From positions 1-64,000 of the forward strand of contig CALFBI010000001.1 of assembly GCA_937951675.1 (NCBI GenBank): a stretch of DNA of 64,000 nucleotides. The letters are read 5' to 3'. Below the pieces are notes generated by a model. That model ran no database searches. It was not told the DNA's origin and was given only the letters and a program-made list of their open reading frames with translations. Source of the DNA: an uncultured Verrucomicrobiales bacterium (GTDB lineage Bacteria > Verrucomicrobiota > Verrucomicrobiia > Verrucomicrobiales > Akkermansiaceae). Shown piece after piece: positions 24,108-33,758 of this stretch. Made by a program: the position numbers and the translations under genes. The first letter of the stretch is position 1, and each line of letters opens with the position of its first letter.

Positions 24108-25019
24108 ATGAAACATCTGCTTTCAATTGAAACCCTTCACTCCGAGCAACTCACGCAACTCATCACTGCTGCTGAGAGACTCAAAGCTCAACGTGGAAAC
24201 CATGCCTCGCAACCTCTTGCAGGGCAAACTTGGGCCATGATCTTCACTAAAGCTTCCACCCGAACCCGAGTTTCCTTCGAGGTAGGGGTGCGCGAGCTCG
24301 GGGGCAACCCCATGTTTCTTTCTAAAAATGACATTCAACTCGGCCGTGGTGAACCGATTAAAGACACCGCCCGAGTGCTTGGTCGCATGGTTCACGGATG
24401 CATTATCCGCACCTTTGCTCAACAGGACGTTGAAGACTTCGCACACTTTTCACAAATCCCTACGATTAATGCTCTGACCGATGACGAGCATCCCTGCCAG
24501 ATCTTAGCAGACCTCCTCACCGTCAAAGAAAAACTTGGAAGCTGGGAAGGGAAAAAAATAGCGTTCGTTGGAGACGGCTTCAATAACATGACCCGCTCTT
24601 GGATGTGGGCTGCAAAACATCTCGGCTTCGAGCTCGCGGTGGCTTCTCCCAAAGAACACCAACCAGACGCCTCTTTCCTCCAAGCTCTCAATGCGCCTCA
24701 AGTTTCGATCACCACGAACCCTGCCGAAGCGACCAAAGATGCTGATGTGATCAATACTGACGTCTGGCTCAGTATGGGTGAAGAAAACCAAACTGAGAAA
24801 GAAGCCCGCTTCGGAGCTTATCAAGTCAACGAAGAACTCTTAGCACTGGCCGCAAAAGAGCATATCGTGCTGCATTGTCTTCCGGCTTACCGAGGGAAAG
24901 AAATCACCGAAACCGTTCTCGAAGCTCATTCTGACACTATTTTCCAACAAGCTGAAAATAGGCTTCACGCTCAAAAGGCTATTTTAGAGTCCCTTGCGGC
25001 CTCAAAACCCTCTATTTGA
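24108..25019 (+). CDS. argF: Ornithine carbamoyltransferase
   Basis: 303 residues. The carbamoyl phosphate motif is STRTR within FTKASTRTRVSFEVGVRELG; also RTFAQQDVEDFA, LTDDEHPCQILADLLT, FVGDGFNN, and VLHCLPAYRGKEI (the HCLP motif binding ornithine). Makes citrulline in arginine synthesis. It follows argD by 59 bases and is probably transcribed with it. Confidence 0.95.
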   Translation: MKHLLSIETLHSEQLTQLITAAERLKAQRGNHASQPLAGQTWAMIFTKASTRTRVSFEVGVRELGGNPMFLSKNDIQLGRGEPIKDTARVLGRMVHGCIIRTFAQQDVEDFAHFSQIPTINALTDDEHPCQILADLLTVKEKLGSWEGKKIAFVGDGFNNMTRSWMWAAKHLGFELAVASPKEHQPDASFLQALNAPQVSITTNPAEATKDADVINTDVWLSMGEENQTEKEARFGAYQVNEELLALAAKEHIVLHCLPAYRGKEITETVLEAHSDTIFQQAENRLHAQKAILESLAASKPSI

Positions 25020-25072
25020 GTTTTTTCGAAAAAAAATTGGAATAAAAGAGAGAGTTCTTACATCATACAGAT

Positions 25073-25405
25073 ATGAAAGTCATTTTAGGGATCATTCTCT
25101 TAGCGCTTTATCCGCTCGCCTTGAGCGGATCAGTGATGGGATTATGCAGCCAAATCGACTCAGCTTGTAGCTGTTGTGAAGATTTTGACCATCACGAAAC
25201 AGAAGATTGTGCCGCTTGTGAGTTTAAAGGCGAAACAGATTATCCCGACTCTCGGTTCTCGCCTCCTACGGCCCCTTTGCTCGCTCTCAATCTTCCAGCA
25301 AGGTCCCTTCTTCTCACCACGCTTCTCACTCCCGCCCTTCAATCAGGGTTAGACCCTCCTCCGTATTTATTGAGTGAAGCTCGTTTCCAGCGTTATTTAC
25401 TTTGA
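25073..25405 (+). CDS. Small exported Cys/His-rich protein
   Basis: 110 residues. A signal peptide (about 1-20) is followed by a short region with six Cys (positions about 25, 32, 34, 35, 46 and 49) mixed with His and Asp/Glu: CSCCEDFDHHETEDCAAC. Such dense soft/borderline ligands suggest metal binding. The rest is Pro/Leu-rich. The layout resembles small copper or zinc homeostasis proteins upstream of efflux genes, but I do not recognise a family. It precedes an HMA-like gene by 100 bases. Confidence 0.6.
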   Translation: MKVILGIILLALYPLALSGSVMGLCSQIDSACSCCEDFDHHETEDCAACEFKGETDYPDSRFSPPTAPLLALNLPARSLLLTTLLTPALQSGLDPPPYLLSEARFQRYLL

Positions 25406-25505
25406 GACTTTGATGTTCCCATTCCCAGGAGAGCGGCCCCAGAGGCTTGCTTTCCTAATTCTTATCAAAACATCAACTTAAAAATCTTAATTTAAAAATA
25501 ACACT

Positions 25506-25913
25506 ATGAAACATTTATTAACGACACTTCTCACTTCCCTCATTCTCATCGGAGCGGCCTTCGGGTCCGGAAAACACGCTCCCGAAATCACTGACTCCGC
25601 ACGTCAGCAAGCAGCAATCCAACAACTGAATGGAAGCAGCAATCAAATCGCCGTTTATGTCAAAGGAGCCATTTGCTCTTCTTGCGCGATTGGGGTTCGT
25701 AAGAAGATCTCAAAACTTGATTTTGTTGACCGCACCCAGTTCAAAAAAGGAATCAGCATGGACGCTAAAACCCAGCTGATCCTCGTTGGAGTAAAAACAG
25801 GTTCTGCTCCTGACCCAGCCCTTATTAAAAAGGCTGTTGCTGATGCAGGGTATGAAGCTCCTTATTACTTTGAGATCATCAAGGGAAAGGCGATTCGCAA
25901 AACGATCAAGTAA
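25506..25913 (+). CDS. Exported HMA-like metal-binding protein
   Basis: 135 residues. A signal peptide (about 1-20) then a ferredoxin-like HMA domain: GAICSSCAIGVRKKISKL, with the CxxC at C57/C60, preceding a helix, and a final GYEAPYYFEI. HMA domains pass Cu+, Zn2+ or Hg2+ between partners; an exported copy implies periplasmic metal handling. It sits between the Cys-rich protein and a beta-barrel protein (26 bases on), suggesting an operon for metal export or sensing. Confidence 0.75.
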   Translation: MKHLLTTLLTSLILIGAAFGSGKHAPEITDSARQQAAIQQLNGSSNQIAVYVKGAICSSCAIGVRKKISKLDFVDRTQFKKGISMDAKTQLILVGVKTGSAPDPALIKKAVADAGYEAPYYFEIIKGKAIRKTIK

Positions 25914-25939
25914 CTTTCACGTCTTCTTAGACTAATATA

Positions 25940-26752
25940 ATGAAATCATTACCTGTTTTAGGAGGGGTTCTAATGAGCCTCTCTGGAACTCTTCTTGCTG
26001 ACCAACCCATCATGAATATGATGCCGCGCTGGGATCATGGGTGGGGAATTCAGCTTCGATATGAAAACAAATATGACAGCGATCTTCTTCAAGGAGATAC
26101 TGTGATTGGAGACCACTTCGAACGCCAAGAAATTCTTCATCTCGAAGGAGTCTATACCTGGGACCGCGCGGTGCGTCTCACTATCAAAATCCCCTATGTT
26201 GTCGATGCCGAACGGACCTTACCAGATGGATCTGGTGGGACTCTCCGGCAACGAAACTCGGGGTTAGATGACCCTACCATCGCTCTCGTCTTTAAAGATT
26301 ACTTTAATCTTGATGGTCGATCTGGCAACTGGACTCTTGCCCCCCAAGTTCGTCTTCCTTTAGGAAAAACGGGTGGGGGCTACGACCTCGGTGATGACAC
26401 TTGGGGCATCGGGCTAAGTGGTGGGTATGAGATGGAAACCGCTCGCTGGTTCTTTGCCGCTGGGATTGGAACTTGGTATTACCTTGATGAAGACGAAGAA
26501 CCTGCCTCCATCGGGGCCTCAGTTGACCTTGGAATGAACTTCGCTGATCGAGGGCAAATTCTGTGGGAGACTGACTTCAATTACGAAAAAGATGATACGC
26601 ATCAACTGGAAGCAGGCCCTGCTCTTTACTGGCGTTTCACCGATACCGTTCACTGCCGAGTTGAATGGAAACATTCCTTCATCTCTTATCAAGGTGAACT
26701 CGACCACGGGAATACGGATCGTATTTCGGTTGGGATCGGTTTCGTTTTTTAA
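25940..26752 (+). CDS. Outer-membrane beta-barrel protein
   Basis: 270 residues. A signal peptide ends near residue 21 (GTLLADQ). The mature chain is made of alternating, aromatic-rich strands (WGIQLRYENKYDSDL, VYTWDRAVRLTIKIPYVVDA, WTLAPQVRLPLGK, ISVGIGFVF at the end), with the last residue Phe as in many barrels. Related Verrucomicrobiota proteins are annotated as transporter or MetA-like barrels. Given the two genes upstream it probably acts with them in metal movement across the outer membrane, but no ligand can be named. Confidence 0.7.
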   Translation: MKSLPVLGGVLMSLSGTLLADQPIMNMMPRWDHGWGIQLRYENKYDSDLLQGDTVIGDHFERQEILHLEGVYTWDRAVRLTIKIPYVVDAERTLPDGSGGTLRQRNSGLDDPTIALVFKDYFNLDGRSGNWTLAPQVRLPLGKTGGGYDLGDDTWGIGLSGGYEMETARWFFAAGIGTWYYLDEDEEPASIGASVDLGMNFADRGQILWETDFNYEKDDTHQLEAGPALYWRFTDTVHCRVEWKHSFISYQGELDHGNTDRISVGIGFVF

Positions 26753-26764
26753 AAACAGCTCACC

Positions 26765-27940
26765 TCATTCTACGAGTTCAGCCTTTGGAGGAGTATCTTC
26801 TTCAACAGGCTCAGCGCGTGGAGGAACCTCTTCCTCTAATATTTCTGGCGTGGATTCAGCTTTTTGAATCAAGGGTTTAAGAGCTGGTTTCTCTTTTCGC
26901 ATTTTAATTTCGACCCTCCGATTGAGCGCTTGTTCTTCAGCAGAGCCTTCAAGCACGAGTGGCTCGCTTTGCCCCAAGCCCATCGCAATAATACGTTTTT
27001 CAGGTAAACGCAGTGTTTCCACCAAATAGGCTTGCACCGCTGCGGCTCTTTTTTCTGAAAGTTGATCGTTATAATCCGTTCCCCCGATCAGGTCAGCATG
27101 CCCCTCAACCCAACAATACATACGAGGGTTCATTTCAATCAGCATCGCGACCTTCATTAAAGTTAGGCGCGCCGCATCCTTGAGCACGGCCTGATTGTAA
27201 GCAAAAAGTAAATCACTCCCAATCATTGATTTCGAAGCATTTAAAATCTCTGGAGACAGACCTATCAAAGAATCTAAAGAGCGATACCCCTCTCGCACCC
27301 CTTCCTCAGTCAATCCTCCTCCGCCTCCTTTTAAGCCATGAGCGCTAAGATCCAAAGGGTCGAGTAAATCAGCTACCGAAGCTCCCGCATCGACTACAAG
27401 TTGCCCCGCGGCAGCTTCTTTAAAATGTCGTTGTGATACCCCTAAATCTGAAAGGTCAGGGGCTTTTAATTGAGGTCCTTTGGTCGCCTCTAAAATCCGA
27501 GAAAGTTTTTCACCTTCGATCGCGGGACGCTTCATCTGAAGCGCCAATTCAGGCTGCTTCACCTTTGGTGAAATATCTAGCTCCAAATCTTTGAGAGCAG
27601 GAAAGGCATCTTCGATATCATCCAGAAGAAGGTCGGCACTTGGTTCCGGGACATGATCTACCTCTAAGTTTTCTGGAACCTCATCAGGCACTTCCATCAC
27701 TCCCATCACCTGCAAAGGTCTTGTCTTCAAAGGCTCCGGCCGATCCAAAATCGTAAACAAGGAAACTCGATCAGACAAAATGAGGAGCACCACATGTGCA
27801 ATCAGAGCTAATAAAACAGCAATGATGACCCACCAGGTAAAAGTGTGCTCTTTCCCTTTTATCTGCTTCTTTCGCTGCTGCCATACGGGCTCTTTTATCA
27901 TCTTCTTGTCATACGATACGTAAGTAGAAGCGCTTTCCAA
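26765..27940 (-). CDS. Inner-membrane protein with C-terminal OmpA/MotB domain
   Basis: 391 residues. One transmembrane helix near the N-terminus (about 35-55, WWVIIAVLLALIAHVVLLIL), an extended Pro/Glu/Leu-rich linker, then an OmpA-like peptidoglycan-binding domain: EGHADLIGGTDYNDQLSEKR, AVQAYLVETL, and NRRVEIKMR. The C-terminal tail is acidic and Pro-rich (EEEVPPRAEPVEEDTPP), partly repetitive. It probably links the inner membrane to peptidoglycan. An ATG 13 codons in is an alternative start. Convergent with the beta-barrel gene. Confidence 0.8.
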   Translation of the reverse strand: MESASTYVSYDKKMIKEPVWQQRKKQIKGKEHTFTWWVIIAVLLALIAHVVLLILSDRVSLFTILDRPEPLKTRPLQVMGVMEVPDEVPENLEVDHVPEPSADLLLDDIEDAFPALKDLELDISPKVKQPELALQMKRPAIEGEKLSRILEATKGPQLKAPDLSDLGVSQRHFKEAAAGQLVVDAGASVADLLDPLDLSAHGLKGGGGGLTEEGVREGYRSLDSLIGLSPEILNASKSMIGSDLLFAYNQAVLKDAARLTLMKVAMLIEMNPRMYCWVEGHADLIGGTDYNDQLSEKRAAAVQAYLVETLRLPEKRIIAMGLGQSEPLVLEGSAEEQALNRRVEIKMRKEKPALKPLIQKAESTPEILEEEVPPRAEPVEEDTPPKAELVE

Positions 27941-28188
27941 TCAATTGTTTCTCTTTAACTCACCGCTTTTTTTTAAAGGCGATGACTTCATTTCCTGCTC
28001 CAGCTCACCTTATTGTCCACTTTCTCTCCTCCTCTTAGCCCCTAGCGCAAAGAATCAAGCCAGGCTAAATCAAAGGAAATGAAGAATAAAGCACCTTGCA
28101 GATGACTCTAATCACCTCGATTCAGAATCTCGCAAGATCACGACACTTTTTAGTTTACCTTAGGAGGGTCTCTTAGCAGGCTCTGAAC

Positions 28189-29508
28189 ATGTCTTGTGAT
28201 CATATTGGGATTGGACTCATCGGCTTCGGAACGGTTGGCTCTGGAGTTTGGAATACTCTCCAAAAAAACGGTTCTCTTATCACCAAAAGAACTGGCACAG
28301 GATCACTCCAAATTCGCAAAATCACAGTCCGTGACCTAGATAAAAAACGTGAGGGAAATGCTCCCGCTGAACTTTTTAACACTGACTGGACAGAAACCGT
28401 CCATGACCCTTCCGTAGACCTAGTCATCGAACTCATCGGGGGCAAAAGCGTCGCATTCGACCTCATCTCTGCGGCTCTCATCGCAGGCAAGCCCGTCGTC
28501 ACCGGGAATAAGGCCCTCCTCGCCGAACGTGGAGCCGAACTCTTTGCCCTCTCTAAAAAGCACAATACCCCGATTCATTTTGAAGCGGCCGTCGCAGGAG
28601 GAATCCCCATCATCAAAGCCGTTCAAGACTCTCTCGTTGGGAATCGGATCAAAAGCTTAGTGGGAATCATCAACGGCACCTCCAATTACATTCTTGAAAG
28701 AATGACCGTTGCGGGCCTCTCCTACCTCGAAGCCCTTACCGAAGCTAAAGACCTTGGCTACGCCGAAGCAGACGAGACTCTCGACGTTAATGGTTGGGAT
28801 GCCGCCCATAAAGCAATCTTACTAGCCTCCCTCTCTCACGGCTTCCTCATCGATCCTGCGGAAGTCTATGTTCGAGGCATTGAAAAAGTGCGCCCGATCG
28901 ACATCCGCTTTGCCAAAGAACTTGGCTACGTCATCAAACTACTCTCCATTGTTCGTGAAAATAAAGACGGAAGCATCGAACTTCGCACCCAGCCTTCCTT
29001 TATCCCAGCCTCTCATATTCTAGCGCATGTGAACGGGGTTTTCAATGCGATCTCAGTTGATACCGATGCGGCAGGAGAAGGCCTCTTTTATGGACGAGGG
29101 GCAGGTCAAGACCCCACCGCCTCCTCCGTTGTCGCCGATCTCGTCGAAGCAAGCAGACTCATGGCTCAGCCAGGTCCGCACCGAGGGTTCCTCCCTTATG
29201 AAGAAAAAGGAAGTATCCAGCCTATTAACGATACTTCCACCGCCTATTACGTCCGTTTCGACGTCACGGACCGCCCAGGTGTCATTGCTGAAATCTCACA
29301 AATGCTCGCAGACGCGGGAATTGGGATCTCTGGAACCCACTCCCCCGTCAACCCTGATAACCCCGATGCTGATTTTGTAGACCTCGTCTTTCAACTTCAT
29401 ACCGCTCCCTTCGGACTTCTGCGCGACACCCTTGCCGTGATTGAGAAACTCGATTGCATCAACGACCGGCCGACTGTTTTCCGGATCGAGCAACTTGCCA
29501 CCTCCTGA
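28189..29508 (+). CDS. hom: Homoserine dehydrogenase
   Basis: 439 residues. NAD(P)-binding start IGLIGFGTVGSGVWNTL, the linker VVTGNKALLAERG, the substrate motif GGIPIIKAVQDSL, NGTSNYILERM and GYAEADETLDVNGWDAAHK. A C-terminal ACT domain (RFDVTDRPGVIAEISQML) allows feedback by threonine. Reduces aspartate semialdehyde to homoserine. lysC follows after 64 bases. The 248 bases upstream hold no gene and no riboswitch I can recognise. Confidence 0.95.
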   Translation: MSCDHIGIGLIGFGTVGSGVWNTLQKNGSLITKRTGTGSLQIRKITVRDLDKKREGNAPAELFNTDWTETVHDPSVDLVIELIGGKSVAFDLISAALIAGKPVVTGNKALLAERGAELFALSKKHNTPIHFEAAVAGGIPIIKAVQDSLVGNRIKSLVGIINGTSNYILERMTVAGLSYLEALTEAKDLGYAEADETLDVNGWDAAHKAILLASLSHGFLIDPAEVYVRGIEKVRPIDIRFAKELGYVIKLLSIVRENKDGSIELRTQPSFIPASHILAHVNGVFNAISVDTDAAGEGLFYGRGAGQDPTASSVVADLVEASRLMAQPGPHRGFLPYEEKGSIQPINDTSTAYYVRFDVTDRPGVIAEISQMLADAGIGISGTHSPVNPDNPDADFVDLVFQLHTAPFGLLRDTLAVIEKLDCINDRPTVFRIEQLATS

Positions 29509-29572
29509 AGAAACCTCTCTAAAAGCTAGTCTTGCACTCTGATCGGTGATGACTTAACAAATCCTTTCCACC

Positions 29573-30790
29573 ATGCTCATTGTTCAAAAATACGGAGGAA
29601 CCTCCGTCGGGAGTTACGACCGCATCCGCAATGTTGCGAGTCGAGTCAAAGCCCTCCATGACGAAGGGCACCAAATCGCTGTGGTCGTTTCCGCTATGGG
29701 AGGAGTGACCGATAAACTCATCGCCATGGCGAAAGAAATGAGCTCCAACCCTCCTGAAAGAGAACTCGACGTTCTCCTCTCTACTGGTGAGCAACAATCC
29801 ATCGCCCTTGTCAGCATGGCACTTCGAGAAATGGGCGTAGAAGCCGTCTCGGTCACTGGCCGCCAAGCTGGGATGATCACCATGGGATCACATACCCGTG
29901 CTCGGATCTCAACGATCGAAGAATCTCTTCTCCAGCGCTACCTCAAAGAAGGTAAAGTGGTCATCGTCGCTGGATTCCAAGGAGTTAATGAAGAAGGCTT
30001 AGTCCAAACCCTCGGAAGAGGTGGATCAGACCTCTCTGCGATCGCTGTCGCAGCAGCCGCGAAGGCTGATGTCTGCCAGATTCTCACCGATGTCGATGGT
30101 GTTTACACTGCAGACCCTCGCATCGTGCCAAAAGCTCGTAAAATCGACGAAATCTCTTATGACGAAATGCTGGAGCTCGCCTCTGTCGGCACTAAAGTCA
30201 TGCAATCTCGCTCTGTTGAATTTGCAAAAAAATACGGGGTGAAATTCGAAGTTCGCTCCTCCCTTAACAACAACCCAGGAACAATCGTGATAGAAGAACA
30301 TCCTACCATGGAATCCGTCGTTATCCGCGGCGTCTCAATCGAACGCGCACAAGCACGCGTTACCATCACTGGCATCCCTGATGAACCAGGAATGTCTGGT
30401 CGCATCCTCAAAGCTCTTGGTGAGGCAGAGATTAACATCGACATGATTGTCTCTAATATTGCTCACGATGGATTCGCGAGACATTCCTTTACGATGCCTA
30501 CCGTCGATCTCGGCAAGGCTCAGGTTGCCTTGCGTCCCCTTCTTAATGAAATGAGTGACCAAGCTGAAATCGAAACAGAAGCAGGTATTGGCAAACTCTC
30601 CGTGGTCGGAATCGGAATGCGTTCCCACTCTGGAGTGGCGGCAACTATGTTTGAATCTCTCGGTCATGCGGGAATCAATATCGGAATCATCTCGACCTCC
30701 GAAATTAAAATATCGGTTACTGTTGAAGAAGAGCACCTCGAAGAGGCCGCTCGAGTCGTCCACACCGCCTTTGGGTTAGACACAGAGTAA
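29573..30790 (+). CDS. lysC: Aspartate kinase
   Basis: 405 residues. The kinase start is LIVQKYGGTSVGSYDRI, with VVVSAMGGVTDKL, GRGGSDLSAIAVAAA and TDVDGVYTADPRI; two ACT domains follow (VTITGIPDEPGMSGRIL and VVGIGMRSHSGVAATMF), the usual site of lysine/threonine inhibition. First step of the aspartate-family pathway. Adjacent to hom, so supply for threonine and methionine is probably controlled together. Confidence 0.95.
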   Translation: MLIVQKYGGTSVGSYDRIRNVASRVKALHDEGHQIAVVVSAMGGVTDKLIAMAKEMSSNPPERELDVLLSTGEQQSIALVSMALREMGVEAVSVTGRQAGMITMGSHTRARISTIEESLLQRYLKEGKVVIVAGFQGVNEEGLVQTLGRGGSDLSAIAVAAAAKADVCQILTDVDGVYTADPRIVPKARKIDEISYDEMLELASVGTKVMQSRSVEFAKKYGVKFEVRSSLNNNPGTIVIEEHPTMESVVIRGVSIERAQARVTITGIPDEPGMSGRILKALGEAEINIDMIVSNIAHDGFARHSFTMPTVDLGKAQVALRPLLNEMSDQAEIETEAGIGKLSVVGIGMRSHSGVAATMFESLGHAGINIGIISTSEIKISVTVEEEHLEEAARVVHTAFGLDTE

Positions 30791-30920
30791 AGCTACCGGT
30801 TTTCAAATAAAATTGAGTCTGTCGCCCCTTTAAGCAGAGCTTTCCAAGGCTTCTTGGAAACCACTTCCGGCGATTAAAAACGACCTGCAGATTTTCCTCT
30901 ATCGAGTGGGGAATAAAAAT

Positions 30921-32150
30921 TCATGATTGGACCTTGTTGTTTTTTTGCTCAATCCATTTGCTGAAATATTTCGTGCTTTGCAAAGCATGATGCCGAAACA
31001 TCTGACCGGTAAAATGATCTTGCCGGTGACTTGCCAAGTTTTGAGTCAATCCCTCTAGCATTCTATTTAGATGCGAAAAATGCGGAGCTCTTAAAAAACG
31101 CGCCTTCAGCATTTGAGTCCCATATTCCTGCGCCTGAGCCCACTTATTTTCTTCCGAATAAAGCTGAGCCACCTGGCTTGCAAAAACGGCAGCGTCTTGA
31201 CTGGGAACAAACCCCCAAGGAAAACCTCCATCCATCGACTCTCCAGCAATAGGGGTGACCACACAAGGAGTCCCCGCACACCAGGAGTCAACGACCTTTC
31301 CTTTCTGTCCGGCTCCAATGCGTAAAGGAGCTAAACTGAGACGGTATTGCTCTAAAACCTCCCTTGCCTCTGACGCTCTTCCTTTCGCAATCACCCCAGG
31401 ACAAGAAGCCGCTAAATCTCTCGCTTTTTGAGGTTCATAAGCTCCATAAAGATGTAGCTCCACTCCCGGGAGCTCCTTCCTCACTAAAGGCCAAATATCA
31501 CGGAGACACCATTGCACCGCATCCCAATTAGGCTCATGGAAATAATTCCCGATCATCATGCAATGCTGGCGAGAACCGAATGAATGAGAGCCCGAAATTT
31601 CAAGCTCCTCTTCCCCTACGACAAGCGGTAAATAGCTCAACAAAGTAGGAGGCACTTGATAATGAGAATGAAGAATCTCGATTTCCTTTTCTGAAATCAT
31701 TAAAGTTTGGTCGCACCGCCAAATGGAGGCGACTTCTCGCAAAGCTGTCTTATTTTGATACTGAACTGGCTCTCCGCTCTTTAAACTCTGCGCCCTCGCC
31801 TCACGCAAACAATGAAGGTCACTCGTATCTAATAAACGAATGACGTCAGGACAAGCTTGGTCGACTCTCCAACTAAACTGCTCCTCTGTCATGTAACGAT
31901 CATAAAGAACAATCCCTGGAGCTAATTCTTGGACCCACTGATCAAAAGAAGAATCGTTCAGCTGAACCTCATGAGCTCTCACTCCAAGCCCCTCAAGATC
32001 GACGGTATACTCCCCTCTCTTCGCCGCTGACCCAAAATGAACTTCATGGCCTCCTTCTTGAAGCCAAATAATAAGATCAACAACCCGCTTTCCAGCTGCT
32101 GAGGACCTTGGCTCGGGCCAAGTCTTACCAATAACAAGTGCGACTGACAT
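30921..32150 (-). CDS. Glycosyltransferase, GT4-like (GT-B fold)
   Basis: 409 residues. The N-terminal Rossmann half begins with LVIGKTWPEPRSSAAGKRVV, the typical GT-B start. The C-terminal half has HCMMIGNYFHEPNWDAVQWC, then VELHLYGAY and YRLSLAPLRIGAGQKGKVVD (with CAGTPCVVTPIAGE), which is the nucleotide-sugar site of GT4 enzymes; the EX7E motif is altered. Substrate cannot be told. No signal peptide. Stands alone, close (30 bases) to the following minus-strand gene, so they may share a transcript. Confidence 0.75.
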   Translation of the reverse strand: MSVALVIGKTWPEPRSSAAGKRVVDLIIWLQEGGHEVHFGSAAKRGEYTVDLEGLGVRAHEVQLNDSSFDQWVQELAPGIVLYDRYMTEEQFSWRVDQACPDVIRLLDTSDLHCLREARAQSLKSGEPVQYQNKTALREVASIWRCDQTLMISEKEIEILHSHYQVPPTLLSYLPLVVGEEELEISGSHSFGSRQHCMMIGNYFHEPNWDAVQWCLRDIWPLVRKELPGVELHLYGAYEPQKARDLAASCPGVIAKGRASEAREVLEQYRLSLAPLRIGAGQKGKVVDSWCAGTPCVVTPIAGESMDGGFPWGFVPSQDAAVFASQVAQLYSEENKWAQAQEYGTQMLKARFLRAPHFSHLNRMLEGLTQNLASHRQDHFTGQMFRHHALQSTKYFSKWIEQKNNKVQS

Positions 32151-32180
32151 GGCCCGATAAGAAATCAGAGGACTCTTAAC

Positions 32181-33758
32181 TTACTTTTTCTCTTCTTCCG
32201 ATTTTGGTTTCGGAAGATTTAAAATTTCAGAACCTATGACAACCTCACATTCTGGTAAGCTTTCCTTAATTTTAGCGAGGCCGTCTTCACTCAATTGTGT
32301 TTTCCAAAGGTAAACTTTTTTCAAGTGAGGAAGCGCCAAGAGGTGATCTACTGACGCGTCCGTAATCGGAACTCCAAATAAGTTCAGGCGTTCTAACTTC
32401 GAAAGCTGTGATATCACAGGCATGGCCGCATCCGTAATTTGAGTTTCAGCGAGGGAAAGAATACGTAAATGTTCCATTCCTGATAGAATCTCAATTGATT
32501 GATCTGTCACAGAAGTCCCTGCCAAATCCAAATCGACGAGGCCTTCCGCGAGTGGAATAATGACTTCCAGATCCTTATCTGTGAAAGACTTCCGTAGGCT
32601 CATCGCACTAAAGCTCACCTCGTGGGTATTGAAAGAATTCACATAAGCCATCGGAAGGTAACGAGATCCTAAACCGTTGATTGCTGAAAGCATCCGCTTT
32701 TGTTTCTCTTTATCCAAAGGTTCTCCATCATGTCCTCCTCCATGAGAATCGCTCCCATGCTCTTTAGAGCCACCCGGTGCTGGCGCGGTAGAAATCAACG
32801 CTAATGAACTGAAAACAGCCTCCGGAACTTCCAGAGATTTCACCAAATCTTTTTCTGGCGCACCAGAACTCACCCACCAATCTAAAACCGCCACTTCTTC
32901 TTCTGTGAGCTGAGTCTTACTTTTAGGAGGCATGTGGAGATCATCCTCCAAAGGAAGGTGCACGTATTGCGTCAACAAACTTTTCTCCACATCTCCTGGA
33001 ATCAAGGTAATAGGCCCTTCACTGCCTCCTTCGAGAATCGCCGCGAAGCTATCGAGCCTTAGACCTCCTTTTTGCTTCTTATCATCATGGCACGTTGTGC
33101 ACTTCGCCGCGAGAAGAGGCGCGATCACATGGGCGTAAGCTTCTCTTTCTTCCACTTTTTCAGGGATCACCACTTGCGAAATCTCTTCCTCCGAATCATG
33201 TAAAGGCGCCAAAGGGTCGCCATGAGTCATCAACCCTCCATAATGAGCCCCTACCGTCATTGAACCCATCGAAGCGGGAAGGAGAACCATATAGAAAGGC
33301 ACCCAAAGTCGATTCTGATGTGACCAAACCTTTGCCACATAAGTCAGTGCCGCAATCACCGTGAAGGCTATCCCACCCCACATATGATTCGTAACCTTTG
33401 CCCCCTGATAGTCACCCTGAAGGTAAAGAAGATACCCAAAAAGAACCGCCACGAATGCTGACACGACTCCAAAGAAAAGTGGAACCGTCGTCTGGGGAGT
33501 ATATCGACCGAAAGAAACTAAACCTAAAACCTCCATGAGCATAACGATGGAAAGAATCCCAATCGGAAGGTGAAGCACTAAAGGGTGTAGATTTCCCCCT
33601 ACTTCGATCAAGGGCTCTAAAGGCTCCGAAGAGGGCTCTCCTAGTAGAAAGGGGATCAAAATGGCTACAACCGCGAGGACCAGCGCTATGATAGTGGTCG
33701 AGCTGGCTAAGCTTTTCGAAAAAGAAGAAGGATGAGGTCGATGGTCTTTGAGTTGCAT
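32181..33758 (-). CDS. Membrane-bound cytochrome c-type protein with leucine-rich repeats
   Basis: About 525 residues from the ATG at 33758. Five hydrophobic helices (about 25-180) with NLHPLVLHLPIGIL, resembling DUF2231. Next a Planctomycete/Verrucomicrobia-type cytochrome c domain: LLAAKCTTCHDDKKQKGGLR, with the CxxCH heme site at 225-229 (longer reading), then a MPPKSKTQLTEEEVAVLDWW end. After a His/Gly-rich linker, about six leucine-rich repeats (LVDLDLAGTSVTDQS, LRILSLAETQITDAA). Probably an electron-transfer or heme-sensing membrane protein facing the periplasm; the combination is typical of this phylum. Confidence 0.8.
   Translation of the reverse strand: MQLKDHRPHPSSFSKSLASSTTIIALVLAVVAILIPFLLGEPSSEPLEPLIEVGGNLHPLVLHLPIGILSIVMLMEVLGLVSFGRYTPQTTVPLFFGVVSAFVAVLFGYLLYLQGDYQGAKVTNHMWGGIAFTVIAALTYVAKVWSHQNRLWVPFYMVLLPASMGSMTVGAHYGGLMTHGDPLAPLHDSEEEISQVVIPEKVEEREAYAHVIAPLLAAKCTTCHDDKKQKGGLRLDSFAAILEGGSEGPITLIPGDVEKSLLTQYVHLPLEDDLHMPPKSKTQLTEEEVAVLDWWVSSGAPEKDLVKSLEVPEAVFSSLALISTAPAPGGSKEHGSDSHGGGHDGEPLDKEKQKRMLSAINGLGSRYLPMAYVNSFNTHEVSFSAMSLRKSFTDKDLEVIIPLAEGLVDLDLAGTSVTDQSIEILSGMEHLRILSLAETQITDAAMPVISQLSKLERLNLFGVPITDASVDHLLALPHLKKVYLWKTQLSEDGLAKIKESLPECEVVIGSEILNLPKPKSEEEKK

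Noticed and set aside
27941-28188. Possible riboswitch or attenuator upstream of hom
   Set aside because: No lysine- or SAM-type pattern and no leader peptide with Thr or Ile codons seen; the gap has only a purine-rich patch too far from the start to be its ribosome site.
30841-30860. Hairpin TTTCCAAG-GCTT-CTTGGAAA between lysC and the glycosyltransferase gene
   Set aside because: Only 8-bp stem and no T run on either side; could be a weak bidirectional terminator but not convincing.
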